Shown here: positions 13,769 to 24,691 of the stretch, in pieces | Layout of the letters: every line of letters starts with the position of its first letter | Numbering within the stretch: the stretch's first letter is position 1 | Origin: Poronia punctata | Taxonomy: Eukaryota; Ascomycota; Sordariomycetes; Xylariales; Xylariaceae | Reading direction: 5' to 3' | DNA: 64,000 bases | Assembly: GCA_022579005.1 (NCBI GenBank) | Contig: MU401588.1 | Location: 41,533 to 105,532 of the forward strand | Notes under the pieces: generated by a model | What the model saw: the letters and a program-made list of their open reading frames with translations, nothing else | Database searches by the model: none | What the model was told of the DNA's origin: nothing | Translations under genes and position numbers: made by a program

Positions 13769-14783
13769 GGGGAAGGAAGGAATGAGTGAACAGGAAGTCA
13801 CCATCAACAAGCGACCCTCTGGTTATTCGTATTTACTACCAATTGTTAGAGCATGACCAGAGCTTGGAGCCCTTCCCTGAGTATTGCAGCACAGCACAGC
13901 ACACGCATCCCGAATCTTCAAGAGAGAAACGCGACTGTCGCGAAGAGTGAAGAGCAGGCTTTGATTCAAATGTGCCGGGTGCCGAAGTACAGTAAACATT
14001 CATTTCCTCTAATTTTCTTCTTCCCAAGCGACAAGATGGTCCTACCTACGCACGTAAATGTGTGCAACCTGCAGTATGGTTTCCTCCAATTGCAACGTCG
14101 GGTTATTTGCATTGTTCATGTCATAAAGGCAAAAAGTTAAGAATCAGGTGGTTATTAGGCACCTGAAAGCGGCAGATCGCTTGGGTTAACTGCACAGGGG
14201 TAGTTTGTGGTGTTGAGAAAGGAGCATTGGACTTTTCCAAAGTCATTCCCTCTTTTTTTCTACTCGGAGGTTAGGATTTGGCGGGCGGGCGGACGGCGAG
14301 GGACCATCCTGGCATTTTGAGTACCTACCTAGGTAAGGTACATAGCTTAACCTACCTACATTAGGTCTCGAGAGTCGAGGCCTGGGGATACTGGGTTTTC
14401 GGAAGGCCTCCTCCACAAAATCCGGGCAAAACAATTGCCACCGGCGGAATTCGACCCAGCAGTGGGAGCGCGCGCAGCTTTCTGCGTTACTAGATTTCCT
14501 ATCAGCTGACGTCTCTACGCGGCCCTGTTGTGTCTCGGCGAGTTGAAACTTGATGAAAACGATGATATTTTATGACGCCGCGGAGTATGACAGAGGATTG
14601 TGCCGCTCAACTACCGCGTGCGGTAAATGCAAGCCACCGCGGGACCCCTGGCGTAAATGGTTAGAACCTATACCCACTCCGTTAAGCCACCGTGGTTTGA
14701 ACTTTGGACACGAAAAATGCGGAGGTGTCTGTCTTAAACTCGTAATAGGCCCGGAGCCGCAACCATTGTCTGGGGCAGCTCTG
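13769..14783. other. Intergenic region between eIF2B-epsilon and the transposon
   Basis: Presumed 3' UTR and spacer. No frame over 95 codons and no recognisable product. The 9-base word GCAGCTCTG at 14775-14783, directly at the transposon edge, recurs at the other edge (23945-23953) and is a candidate target-site duplication. Confidence 0.55.
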
Positions 14784-14952
14784 GCAGCCCATTTTCCCGT
14801 ACTATAGTTTTCACTAACTGTGCATTATTTTAAACCTAAACGGGTATAACCTAGACCAACATAGCTACCTATTCTATTTTGCACCTAGTTTTTATGGCAA
14901 AGCAGACACCCTCCTGTGGATCTATAGGTGTAAAGGTAAACATATAGTCTGT
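14784..14952 (+). repeat. Left terminal inverted repeat of the MULE
   Basis: Begins GCAGCCCATTTTCCCGTAC and continues through TAAACCTAAACGGGTATAAC and ACACCCTCCTGTGGATC. It matches the reverse complement of the right end over about 167 bases, with differences that are almost all C/T or G/A. Confidence 0.85.
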
Positions 14953-15556
14953 CATTAAATTTAATCCTATTATGAATACCTCCTATCTACTAAAGCATTT
15001 ACTAAATGACCTATTTACCTACCTACCTACTTACCTTTACCCACTTACTTTTTCTAACCTTTACCTTGTAACCTTTACCTTTTACCTTTGTAACTTGCAA
15101 CCTTTGCAACCTTTACCCTGTAACCTTTAACTATTAACAACACTATTCCAATTATATTATTTTATTAAAATAGTTGCATTTTTGGATTTAGCACCTCGCG
15201 CGCATTACGCACATATAATTTTTATACTTTTTTGTTACGATCTGCCTATTTTAGCTATAATGGAGTTACTTGCAAGAGCCGAAACCATGTTATTAAACCT
15301 GTTGCTGCCTACATTTACATCTACCGCTAATGCAACCTTATTACTACTACCTACACCGCCTGCAGCCTTCTTACCAGCCCTTTTACTACTTGCAAAATCG
15401 AGCTTTACCTCTTTTAATAAAGGATTTGAAGCCTAGCAACAACATACAATAGCTAATAGCTATGTTATTTGAAAATTTTGCGCTTTAAACAAGCAAGATA
15501 GCAAATATACTAGTTACTAAATCGGCTGCACTGTTAGTAGCTTAAGATAGCAGAGC

Positions 15557-15561
15557 AAAGC
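15557..15561. repeat. Target-site duplication AAAGC, left copy
   Basis: AAAGC immediately precedes the left LTR and recurs immediately after the right LTR, a 5-bp duplication as made by LTR-retrotransposon integrases. Confidence 0.9.
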
Positions 15562-15784
15562 TGTCAGAACTAGCATAAATAGCTAAATTGTATGTATTAA
15601 TTAATGTACGTGTAAGGAGGTAAAACTTCTTTTCTTTGCAAAATCTGCATATATTAAATAAGTAAGGAGGGACCCCTTATAAGAGAACTTTTTTTTTTAT
15701 AGTAGTCCTTACTGCAGCTATATAACTTTTACTATATAAGCATTATATTAATTTCTATTATTTTATAACCTGTTAGATTTAATA
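15562..15784 (-). repeat. LTR, left copy (3' LTR in element orientation)
   Basis: Starts TGTCAGAACTAGC and ends GATTTAATA, the last bases derived from ...AACA by a C-to-T change. Identical in length (223 bp) to the right copy, aligning without gaps, with almost only transition differences. Confidence 0.9.
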
Positions 15785-18700
15785 TACCCCTTTAAAATAA
15801 GCTAACATACTAGTTTATTTTATAGCTATAAATAATACTTTTATTTTATAGTATTATAGCTTTTATAGTAATAGTTATAGTGTTTTAAATTGTTTTAATT
15901 TATTTTTTTAGTTTTTTTGCACTTTTATAGTAATAAGCTAGTTAATTTTAGTTTAAATAGCTTTAACGTTAACTAAATTAATTTATTATAAAAAGCTTGC
16001 CTACTTATTTTATATTAAAAACTTTATAAAACTATTTGCTATTATTAAATCTATTAGTATATAAACTACTTAAAGCGTTTTATTAATTACTTTTTAATAT
16101 AACTAGTAATTATATATATTAACATATTATAATTTTGTTTTAAGTGTTATAATATTTTTATTTACTAAACTAATAGTTTACTAGTTATCGTACTAAATAA
16201 TAATATGCTTTTATTTTAAATTAACGCTAAGCTTGTTAATAAGCTAGCTAATAAATATAGCTTCTTTTATAGCTTAAGCTAATATAAAAAGCTTAGCTTT
16301 AGTTATAAAAGTAGTAACAATATTTTATTTATTTGCTTTTTAATTAATAAGTCTACTAAAAAAAAGTATTATATATGCTTATAAGCTTTTTTAATTAATA
16401 GTATTATTAATAAATAATAAATTATTAGCTATTTTAAGCTTATCTTTATTTTTAAACTATAAAGTAAAGCGTTAATTTGCTTAAAAATAGTTTAATACTT
16501 AGTTAGCAACAGCGTAGTAAGCAAAAAAAAGGTTGTTATTAAATTATAAAAGCTATAACGCAGCAAAAGCAATATTTAGTCTAGTAATAACTATAGCATA
16601 TATAATTAATTTAATTTTATGTTAATAGTAATAAACTTTTTAATAAGTAGTAGTTTTTTTATATAAAAACAGCTTAATAGATTTTATAAAAGTTAATAGC
16701 ATCTTGCTTAAAAAGTTACTTAACTTATATATTTTTTTAATATATATAGCTTATAATAGCTAAATTAAGCCTTGCTTGCAGTTTTAAATAATTTTTATAC
16801 TTAAAAACTACTTTAAATTATAACCTCTAGTTAGTTAATATTGGTTTTTTAATCTTTTAATAGCTACAAAAGCTTTAAATTTGCAAATCTTTTAATAAGC
16901 AAGCATAAAGTTGTTAACATATATAAATAATAATATTTTATTTTTAATAAATATATAAGGTTTATAAGGCACTAGCTTAAATTTAAGCTTTAAAAGTGTT
17001 AATATAAGCTTTTTTTGCTATAAAAGTAATAATTTTTATAATTTATAAAAGGCTTTTAAAAGTTATAAAATGCGTTTTTTTTTTTTATAGCTATAAGGCA
17101 TTTTTATATATATTAGTTTTTAAAGTAATATATTAACAAAGGCGTTAACTATATTATATTGTTTTAATTTAAAGTTAAACTTAGTTATAATAGTAGCTAG
17201 TATTTTAAAAAACTTTTTAGCTAAAGTAAAAGTATATGTATTTTTATATTTATTTATAAGCTATTAGTTTTTTTAAACTATAATTTGTGCTTTGCACTTT
17301 AAATAAAAGCCTTTTTTGTTAAACTTATAAATATATACCTATATATAGTTTAAAATTTAATGTTTTTTAGCTATATAAGCAAAAACTTCTTTTTAAAAGC
17401 TTATTTTATTATAACTAGCTAAATAATTATTTTTAGCCTTAAAAAACTTACTTTTTAAAAAATAATTCTTAAGTTTTTTATATAATTTTAAAAGCAATAA
17501 AAGCTTGCTTTAATATATAAAAATATTTTTTTTAATTTTTTTTTTATAAAAAAACTATAGTAGCTAGTTTATATAATTTCTTTTTATTTTAAAAGTATTA
17601 TTAAAGTAGCATAGTAAACATCTAAGCGCCTTAGCTTTTATAGCTTTGCTTACTTGCATACTATGCGCTAATTTAAAAGTATATAAGCGTTTAGCATTAA
17701 ACGTAGCTTTTTAGCATTTTATTTGTTTATTATTACTAATATAAGCTTTTTAGCTTAATTTTAATAGTTTAAGCAGCTTAGCTAAAAAAAGCAAAAAGTT
17801 TTTATTAATATATATACCTTTTAAAGTAAACAAACTATTATTACGCTTATTATTTATAAATATTTTTACTTAGCAAGCTTTAAGTAAAGCAAAAAACTTA
17901 TTATAACGCTTATTAAAATTAGCATTTTTAATTGCTACATATATTACTGCGTTAAAAAAAGACTATAAAAGTATAAAATATAGTTAAAATTTTAAGTTAG
18001 TATAAAAGTAATTAGTTTTATTAAACTTAAAATTTTTAGTATTTTTAATACTTTGCTTATTTACTATATTGCTTTTAGCTTTTAAATGTTATAGTATATA
18101 TTTTATTTTGTTTTTATTTTTATAAAGGTTAGTATTTTAATATTATAATTTAAACTTAAGAATTAAGGTCTTGTTTAAAAGATTTGTAATAAATTTATAA
18201 TTAAGTATTTAAAGCTTATTTTTTAGTTTATTAAGCTTTTTATTAAATATTTAGTTTTTATTAAATCTTATATTTTTAGTTTAAATTACTTAATTAGTTA
18301 AAAAATTTTAAATTTTATAAATATTAGTTAACTTATAGCTAATAAGATAACTTATTTAAGCTTTAAAGCTTAGCTTTAAAAGATAATTTCTTTTTTTTTT
18401 TACATTAGTAGTAAAAATATAAGCTTTATATTTATAAACTTATAAATAGTTAAGCTTTAGTTTTTTAATTTTAATATAGCTATCTTAAAATATAAAGTAA
18501 ATATAAAAACGTTTATATAAAATTTTTTAGTAAAATATATATTTAAGTATTTAGTTTAATAAATATATTATAGCTTTATTAATTTTAACTTAAAAAGTTT
18601 TTAAAAGCTTTGCACTAGTTTTTATATACTAAGCACGCTTTTTAACTATTTAGCTAAATTATTTGCTAGCACTATTTTAAGCTTAAATATTAAGTACTAA

Positions 18701-21043
18701 GATTTTTAGTATAATAAGTGCTTTATTAACTAGGTAGTTTATAACTATTTATAATTGCAAAAGTTGTTTATTTAATTTAATAACAATAACTTGTTTTTTA
18801 TAAACTGCTTATGCTTTTTTTATAAAATACTTAAGCAGCGTTTTTAGTATGTTTACGTTAAAGCTTTATAAATAATAATTAAATATATACTTAAAATATT
18901 TTTTAGTTATAAAAAGTATTAATACTTTATTATTAAAACCTTTGTTATAAAAATGCTAATTTATAGCAATACGCTTAAATAAACAATTTAGTTAGTTTTT
19001 AGGTGCTTTATTAATTTAGTTCTCAAGCTTTTTGCATATATACCTAAAGCAATCTATTAATTTAATACTTTAGCTTAAAAATTTTCTAATCTTTACTTTT
19101 TTTGCTTAGCTTATTAAGTGCTAAAGTGCATTAAAACCTAGGTAGCTAAGCTAAAAATGCTATTTAAAAAAATTTGCTTTAAAAGCAAGCTATTTAGTAT
19201 ATTTTATATACATGTTTTTTTAAGTATAAAAAAAAGCTTTATTTATATTTAGTAGTAAATATTTTAAAACATATTAGTTATACCTATTTTGTACTTAGTA
19301 TAATGTTAAGTAATTAAGTTTTTTAAAATAGCTTTTTAGTAGCTTTATATTTTACTAAATCCTTTTTTAAGTAAAAGTATAAAAAAAAACAATGTTTGTT
19401 ACAAAGGTTTTATAGTAAGCTATATTTTTAAGCTTTAATATAAGTAGTTTTTTAGTTTTTTAAACCTTTATGTTAACGTTTTTGTAAGCTTATATAACTA
19501 TAACTAAGTTTTTAGCTTAAAACAGGTTTTTTTTAAAAGCACTCCTAATATTATAAAAGCGCTTAATTTTATTAAAAATATATAGTATAAACTTTAAGTT
19601 AAAAATTGCTAAATTTTTAAGTAAATATAGTTTTTGTACAAGCTTTTTTAATATTTTAAAGCTTATATATATAAGGACTTGTTTTAGTTATGCCTTTTCC
19701 TTTTTTTTTTATAAGCTATTTATTAATTTTGCTTTTTTTTAATTAGCTTTTATTGCCTTAATAGCCTTAACCTTTGCTTTAAGCTTTAAATTATATTTAA
19801 GTTTAAACTTAATAAGGTTTTTATATTTTAAGTTTTCTATAAAACCTTTTTTTTAAAGCTTTAAAAATATATACTAGCATTTAAAAAAGTTATAATAACC
19901 TTTATACACTAAGCATACTTTTTTAAAGTTATAAGTATCTTTTTTAGTTTATTTAAGTAAATTAGTAGTAGTTTTCTAGCAAATAGCTTCTTAGCTTTAG
20001 CTAAAGGTTGCAAAATAAAAGTATTGTTCTTGTTTTTTGCTTATAAAAAAAGTGCTTATTAATATTAAAAATATATTTTTACCTTTTAACTTTTAAGCTT
20101 AGTTTTTTATTTTTTTTTTATTAAATATTGCAAAAGACCTTTTAATTATTTTCGTTTTTTTAAACTTTTAATTAATTATAGTACATGCTTAAAAGTTAGC
20201 AGCTAATTTTAAATAATAAAGCTTGCTTTTATATATTTGTTTTCTATATATTATTTTAAACGCATTATACTAATATTTATATTCTTTACTAAAAGCTTTA
20301 AAAAGCTGTTAAAAAAAAAAGTAAGTACTAAGCAACGCGTTAAGTTTATATTGCTTAAGTTATAAGATATAATAATCTTATTTTATAATAAATTTTTTAA
20401 AGTTTTTAGTTAGTTTCTTTGCGCTTTTTTTAACAAAGTTAAAAAAGTTTGCTTAGGCAATAGCTAGCAGTACTTTAGTTATAGTTTTTTTAACCTTTTA
20501 AAGGTTATTGTACTATTTATTTATTTTTTTATTATATTTTATATAAAAAGCCTTGTAGTTTTTAAATATAATATTACTTATTTAAGTTTTTAGCTTTACT
20601 ATTTTATTATTAAGCTTTTTTTAAGCTTTAACGCTTTGTTTATATTTATTTTTAAAAAATATAAATATTAATTTAAACTTTTTAGTAAGGTTAAAAAAAT
20701 CTATTAAAAGATTTTTAATATTAACTTGTTTATTTTTATTTAAAGTAAAGGTATTCTTAGCTATATAAAACCTAGATTTAGTTTTCTTAGTAGCAAAAGT
20801 AATAAGCTTTTTATTAAGTTTAGTAATATTAATAAGTTTAGGTTGTTTAAGCTAAGGTTTCTTGTTTTTTAAGTTAATATATTGCTATAGCTATAAAGCT
20901 AAGGCTCTTATTTTAAATTCTTTATTTTAGTAATAAAATTCTTTTAAGCAAAATAGTTTAATTTTATTAGCTAATACTATTATTGCTAAATTGCTATGTT
21001 GTTAAGCTTTAATAATAATAATAAACAATATAAAACTTTTAAT
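15785..21043 (-). pseudogene. Degenerate Copia gag-pol interior
   Basis: No intact frame remains. On the minus strand near 16375-16200 one frame reads NIVTTFITKAKLFILA followed by AIKEAIFIS and LINKLSVNL, which matches the Copia RNase H core (usual form TVTTSTTEAELLAL). At 16921-16910 the reverse-transcriptase catalytic box reads YVNN within LLFIYVNNFMLAY; the family has YVDD, so both Asp codons appear changed by G-to-A. A Cys-containing stretch near 19880-19960 (CLVYKGYYNFFKC) could be a decayed gag zinc knuckle, weakly supported. Gag-to-RNase H order from right to left agrees with minus orientation. Integrase was not located. Confidence 0.75.
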
Positions 21044-21266
21044 TATTAAAACTAGTATAAATAGCTAAATTATATATATTAATTAATGTACACGTAAGGA
21101 AGTAAAACTTTTTCTTTTTGCAAAATCTGCATATATTAAATAAGTAAGGAAGGACCTCTTATAAAAGGACCTTTTCCTTTATAGTAGTCTTTACTGCAGC
21201 TGTATAACTTCTACTATATAAGCATTACATTAATTCTTATTATCTTATAACCTGTTGGATTTAACA
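21044..21266 (-). repeat. LTR, right copy (5' LTR in element orientation)
   Basis: Starts TATTAAAACTAG, corresponding to TGTCAGAACTAG of the other copy with G-to-A and C-to-T changes, and ends GGATTTAACA with the canonical CA terminus. Shared internal landmarks include GCAAAATCTGCATATATTAA and TACTGCAGCT. Confidence 0.9.
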
Positions 21267-21271
21267 AAAGC
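21267..21271. repeat. Target-site duplication AAAGC, right copy
   Basis: Follows the terminal CA of the right LTR directly. Removing it with the retroelement restores the MULE transposase reading frame. Confidence 0.9.
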
Positions 21272-23254
21272 TACTATAAAGAAAACGTCTACCGGATCCT
21301 ACCTGAGGTGCCTTTTTCACGTTGCTGCTAAGCTTTTAAAGGGCTCTAAGTTATAGCTATTTATAGTTAAGCACTAGTATTATAACTATAGCCTAAATTT
21401 TAGCACTTGGCAACACTGCTCTTGAGAAATAACTTTGGCTATAACGGCCGTTATTTAAAATGGTTTAAATAGCCTTACTTTTACTTAGCACATTTATAAA
21501 AGCATACTAGCGGCTAACCTAACTATTACTATAACGGAAGCTAACGTTAGCAACTTTATGTTATAGAAAAAGCAAGAGGAAAGGGGCTAATATATAAACT
21601 GCGCTTAGATTATTTACTTGTTATAGCAAAATAACGTGTGGCATAAGGTCGAGTACCGCGAAGGCCAGGTTTTCTGGCTTTTTTAGTTGCTAGCATTTTC
21701 TTAGGAAATATAGAAGCACGCTTTTAAAGTTATGCTGCTTAATAGTACTTATAAGGTAAATATATATAATAAGCTGTTTTTTGAAGTTACTAGTATAACT
21801 GCTATAAACACTAATTTTACTATAGCTTTTAGTATTTTAGCTAATAAGAAAAAGGAGTTTTATACCTAGGTCTTTTAAAAGCTAAACGGCCTTTGCAAAA
21901 AGCTTAAGATTAACCTTCTTTTTGTTGCTATAATAAATAAAGCAGAAGCTACTTGCAACGCTTTGTAGGCTACTTAGCTAGGTACTTAATTATAGCTTTG
22001 CATTTAGCATATAATAAGCAATATACGCGCTGGCGTTTGTAAGCGGTAGGAGGGGCGTTTAAAAAAGGGGTATAAGCCTTTTTTTATTAACTAGCTTACT
22101 TTAAAAAAGGGGCTACCTTTTTAACAGCTTAAACGTATAAGTAATAAGCAATATAAAGCTATGGCCACCTTTTTAAAGTTACTTATACTTGCTGAGGTCT
22201 TTACTAATTAGCGCCGGCGCTAACGCTAAAAAGCTTACTAGCTTTTAGAAATTGACTATAACATTAACGGCGTTCTAACTTTTTTTAAGCTGCTAGCTTA
22301 CTATAATACCAAAGCCGAAGCTATAAATTACTAGGATAACCTTTATAGTAAATTTATAAACTAACTGGCTATATTAGCATACTTAGGCAACACTTACTAG
22401 CAGTACTAGGATTAGTAGGCGTAGTTTGTAGTTAAGAAGTACTACAATTTTAGTACTTAGAGCACTTTTTAGGTAGAAAGCAGTTACGCGAAGCTAAAGT
22501 TATACCTTTAAAGCCTTTATACTACTGGATTCTACTTCTATAAGGCTACGTTAAATATAACTATACTAAAAAAAAACTAGTTTAAAAAGGCAAGGCAACA
22601 CTAGTTAAGCTGCAAGCTTTTTTAGTATAGGTGCATAATGTTTTTAGACCCTTTGCTAAAAATTGAGGTCTTATAGCATGCTTTAAGTGCAGCTTATAGT
22701 AAATACTAGGCTGCTTTTATAGCCTACTAAGAAGGCTAGGCTTTTAATGTTTATAACGGCACCTTTAAGGCCTAGATAAGTATACTTTGCCAGCACTCTT
22801 TTTATTTACAAATGTAGGCCGTTTAGCATAAAAATTTAAGGTACTAGGAGGTCTAGGTCAGCACTGGGATAAAGTTGAAAATAGGGGATTTTGTTTTTTA
22901 CTAGCACTTATAAGTAAACCAAAGCTAGCTAGACCTTTTGCTTTTAGTTAGTGATTTTTTAGTTACTAAAAAGAAAAGGCAAGGCTAACTTTTGCAAAAT
23001 GCACTGAGATCAACTGTCTTACGCTTTGTTTAGGCTTTAAATATATTATTATTATATTTTTAACACCTTAACAAAAAGCGTATACCTTGCTAGCATAAGG
23101 TGGCTTTAAAAGAGAAGGCTGCAAACTTTAAACAGCGGCAGCCTATTTAGCTACTAACCCCTATTTTACAAAGCCTAACAAAAGAGCTTTAGTACTAACA
23201 AATACCGGAAGCTGCAAAGCTGCCGCTGCCGACATCAATCCTAATACCCTTACA

Positions 23255-23480
23255 GGGGCCTACCCTAGCGCCGCTGCCGCTGCTGTTTGCTATGCTCGGG
23301 GCCTTAGCACTACTGCTGCCGCCGTTGTTTGCAATTCCCGGGTTCTTAGCACTACTGCCGCCGCTGTTTGCGATGCTCTAGCATGCCTAGCCGCAGCATT
23401 AGGGGCTATGGGAGCATTAGGGGCTATGGGGGCCAGGGGGGCCAGGGGGACTAGGGGGGCTAGGGGGACTAGGGGGACGC
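23255..23480 (+). repeat. Tandem repeats in the transposase C-terminus, ending in a G-rich array
   Basis: Three imperfect 39-42 base units (CCGCTGCTGTTTGC...TTAGCACTACTG) encode a Leu/Pro/Ala repeat in the transposase frame. They are followed by repeats of GGGGCTATGG and then GGGGGACTA/GGGGGGCCA units (about 23401-23478) coding for Gly-Leu/Gly-Pro runs. The plus strand has many closely spaced runs of four to six G, so a G-quadruplex is possible. Confidence 0.75.
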
Positions 23481-23777
23481 TTTTACCATGCGTAAGCACC
23501 TGTTCGAAGACCGCGGGAATCGCGTTTTTAAGCCTATCCTAGCCCTTCTAGAAGGCTTTATAAAAACAAAGGGTAGTTAATATATTATAAGGAGAGGAAA
23601 CGAAGTTACTTTTTAATTAGCATAGCAAGTTGATTTAATTTAGCGTTTTTTAGAAATACTGGTTTTGTATAGCAGTCTAGTATAGTTATTGTATATACAG
23701 GAGTTTTAAACGCACTAAATTTTTAAACTTTAAGCTTTTTTTATGTTAGTACCTATGTTGTTTTCTTCTAAATTATA

Positions 23778-23944
23778 ACATACTATATGTTTACCTTCAC
23801 ACCCATGGATCCACAGGAGGGTGTTTGCTTTGCTATAGAAACTAGGTGCAAAATAGGATAGGTAGCTGTGTTGGTCTAGGTTATACCCGTTTAGGTTTAA
23901 GATAATGCACGGTTAGTAAAAACTATAGTACGGGAAAATGGGCT
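23778..23944 (-). repeat. Right terminal inverted repeat of the MULE
   Basis: Reverse complement of the left repeat: GATCCACAGGAGGGTGT, GTTATACCCGTTTAGGTTTA and GTACGGGAAAATGGGCT are the mirror images of the left-end blocks. Directly outside lies a short tandem array GCAGCTCTGGG x2 plus a third variant. Confidence 0.85.
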
Positions 23945-24495
23945 GCAGCTCTGGGGCAGCTCTGGGGCAGCCCTGGGACTGAAGCGCGCCTATGGGAGAA
24001 TTCCCCGCCCATGCGACGGTTTGGGGAGGGGCTTTTTGGGTGCTTGTCGGATTAAGGTTCATGGAGTAATTGGGTCCGCAGAGGCTGCAACAGGTTGGTT
24101 TGCCCGGAGGACTGGGCCACAAGCGCTCTGATGCGCATTCCAAATCAGGTAACACCATGGCCTCTAGTGTCTTGCAAAGCAAGGTACGATGTTGAAGCAA
24201 GGACAAAGTGGGATTAAACAAAAACCACCCGTTTCACAGTACTGCTACAAGCGGTGGTAGCAACTTATACGTTGGATTGAATGCTTTATTGCGAACAAGA
24301 TGAACTTGGATATGATGTAAGGCACTCCAAAACCCATATATGTAACTTTTCTAATTTTTCGATTTAACAGGGCCATGTCATAAGCTTCTGAAATAGTAGA
24401 GTATACCGGTTATTTGGTGGTGACAATTGTCTGACTCCACCTCTGAGCAAGGTACGATGGATGTCGAAGCAAAGAGGAGCTGAGAGCTCGAGATT

Positions 24496-24546
24496 GGCAA
24501 CGATCTACATGGAGAGGCGGGATGGGCAACGATCTACATGGAGAGG
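24496..24546 (+). repeat. Direct repeat upstream of the GH62 TATA box
   Basis: The 22-base word that begins GGCAACGATCTACATGG occurs at 24496-24517 and 24525-24546, period 29. Lying just upstream of the TATA box, it could hold duplicated regulator sites; this is inference from position. Confidence 0.6.
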
Positions 24547-24567
24547 GCGACGATCCAAAGGCCAGGA

Positions 24568-24574
24568 TATAAAA
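24568..24574 (+). promoter_or_regulatory. TATA box of the GH62 gene
   Basis: TATAAAA lies 118 bases upstream of the chosen ATG. It argues that an in-frame ATG at 24461, upstream of the box, is not the start. Confidence 0.65.
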
Positions 24575-24691
24575 TGGGATGGCTTCCCGTACTCGAAACC
24601 AGATCTGCTTCTTTTTGAGACTCAGAACTACAGCAGCCCACTCGACCATCGCCCCAGAAGAAAAAACAAAGGGAAAATCCAAAAAGCAAAA

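Larger units (their letters stand above)
15562..21266 (-). mobile_element. Ty1/Copia LTR retrotransposon, strongly mutated, inserted in the MULE
   Basis: 5705 bp bounded by two 223-bp direct LTRs and a 5-bp target duplication. The orientation is minus: translated minus-strand sequence holds a Copia-type RNase H block (about 16190-16420) and a reverse-transcriptase box (about 16890-16945) in the expected relative order, and a polypurine run (AAAGGGG on the minus strand, 15787-15793) lies next to the left LTR, which is the 3' LTR of the element. The interior is extremely AT-rich and full of stops, so the element is dead. The Copia assignment rests on order and motif match recognised by eye. Confidence 0.88.
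15260..23495 (+). pseudogene. MULE transposase pseudogene, interrupted by the Copia insertion
   Basis: Two pieces, 15260-15561 and 21272-23495, join at the target duplication to 2526 nt, exactly 842 codons with no frameshift. Just after the junction the frame reads KKTSTGSYLRCLFHVAAKLL, like the zinc-binding N-terminal domain of fungal MULE transposases. The first catalytic block reads LLNSTYKVN (21735 on), where families have Asp in place of the Asn; the second reads AIINKAEATCNAL, again with Asn where Asp is expected. A later conserved block reads VESSYAKLKLYL (22473 on). Many in-frame TAG/TAA codons sit where Trp or Gln would be expected (TGG or CAG/CAA transitions). The C-terminus has tandem Leu/Pro/Ala repeats (23255-23390) and a Gly-rich run up to the TAA at 23493-23495. 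The start is the first ATG in the frame and is uncertain. Not functional. Confidence 0.8.
14784..23944 (+). mobile_element. Mutator-like DNA transposon (MULE), inactive, split by a nested Copia retrotransposon
   Basis: Terminal inverted repeats of about 170 bp bound the element (about 14784-14952 and 23778-23944). Without the inserted retrotransposon it would be about 3.45 kb (14784-15561 plus 21272-23944). It encodes a MULE-type transposase on the plus strand. The 9-mer GCAGCTCTG precedes the left end and follows the right end, the duplication size expected for MULEs; the exact left boundary is uncertain by two bases (an extra GC). The inverted repeats differ almost only by transitions, as expected from RIP-like mutation. 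Confidence 0.85.
23945..24691. other. Spacer between the MULE and GH62, including the GH62 promoter
   Basis: Starts with the array GCAGCTCTGGG repeated at the transposon edge. No supported gene; the 102-codon minus-strand frame at 23913-24221 has no recognisable motif. The GH62 TATA box and a direct repeat lie at its right end. Confidence 0.55.

Noticed and set aside
24461..24691. N-terminal extension of the GH62 frame to an upstream ATG
   Set aside because: The extension lies across the TATA box and would bury the secretion signal inside the protein.
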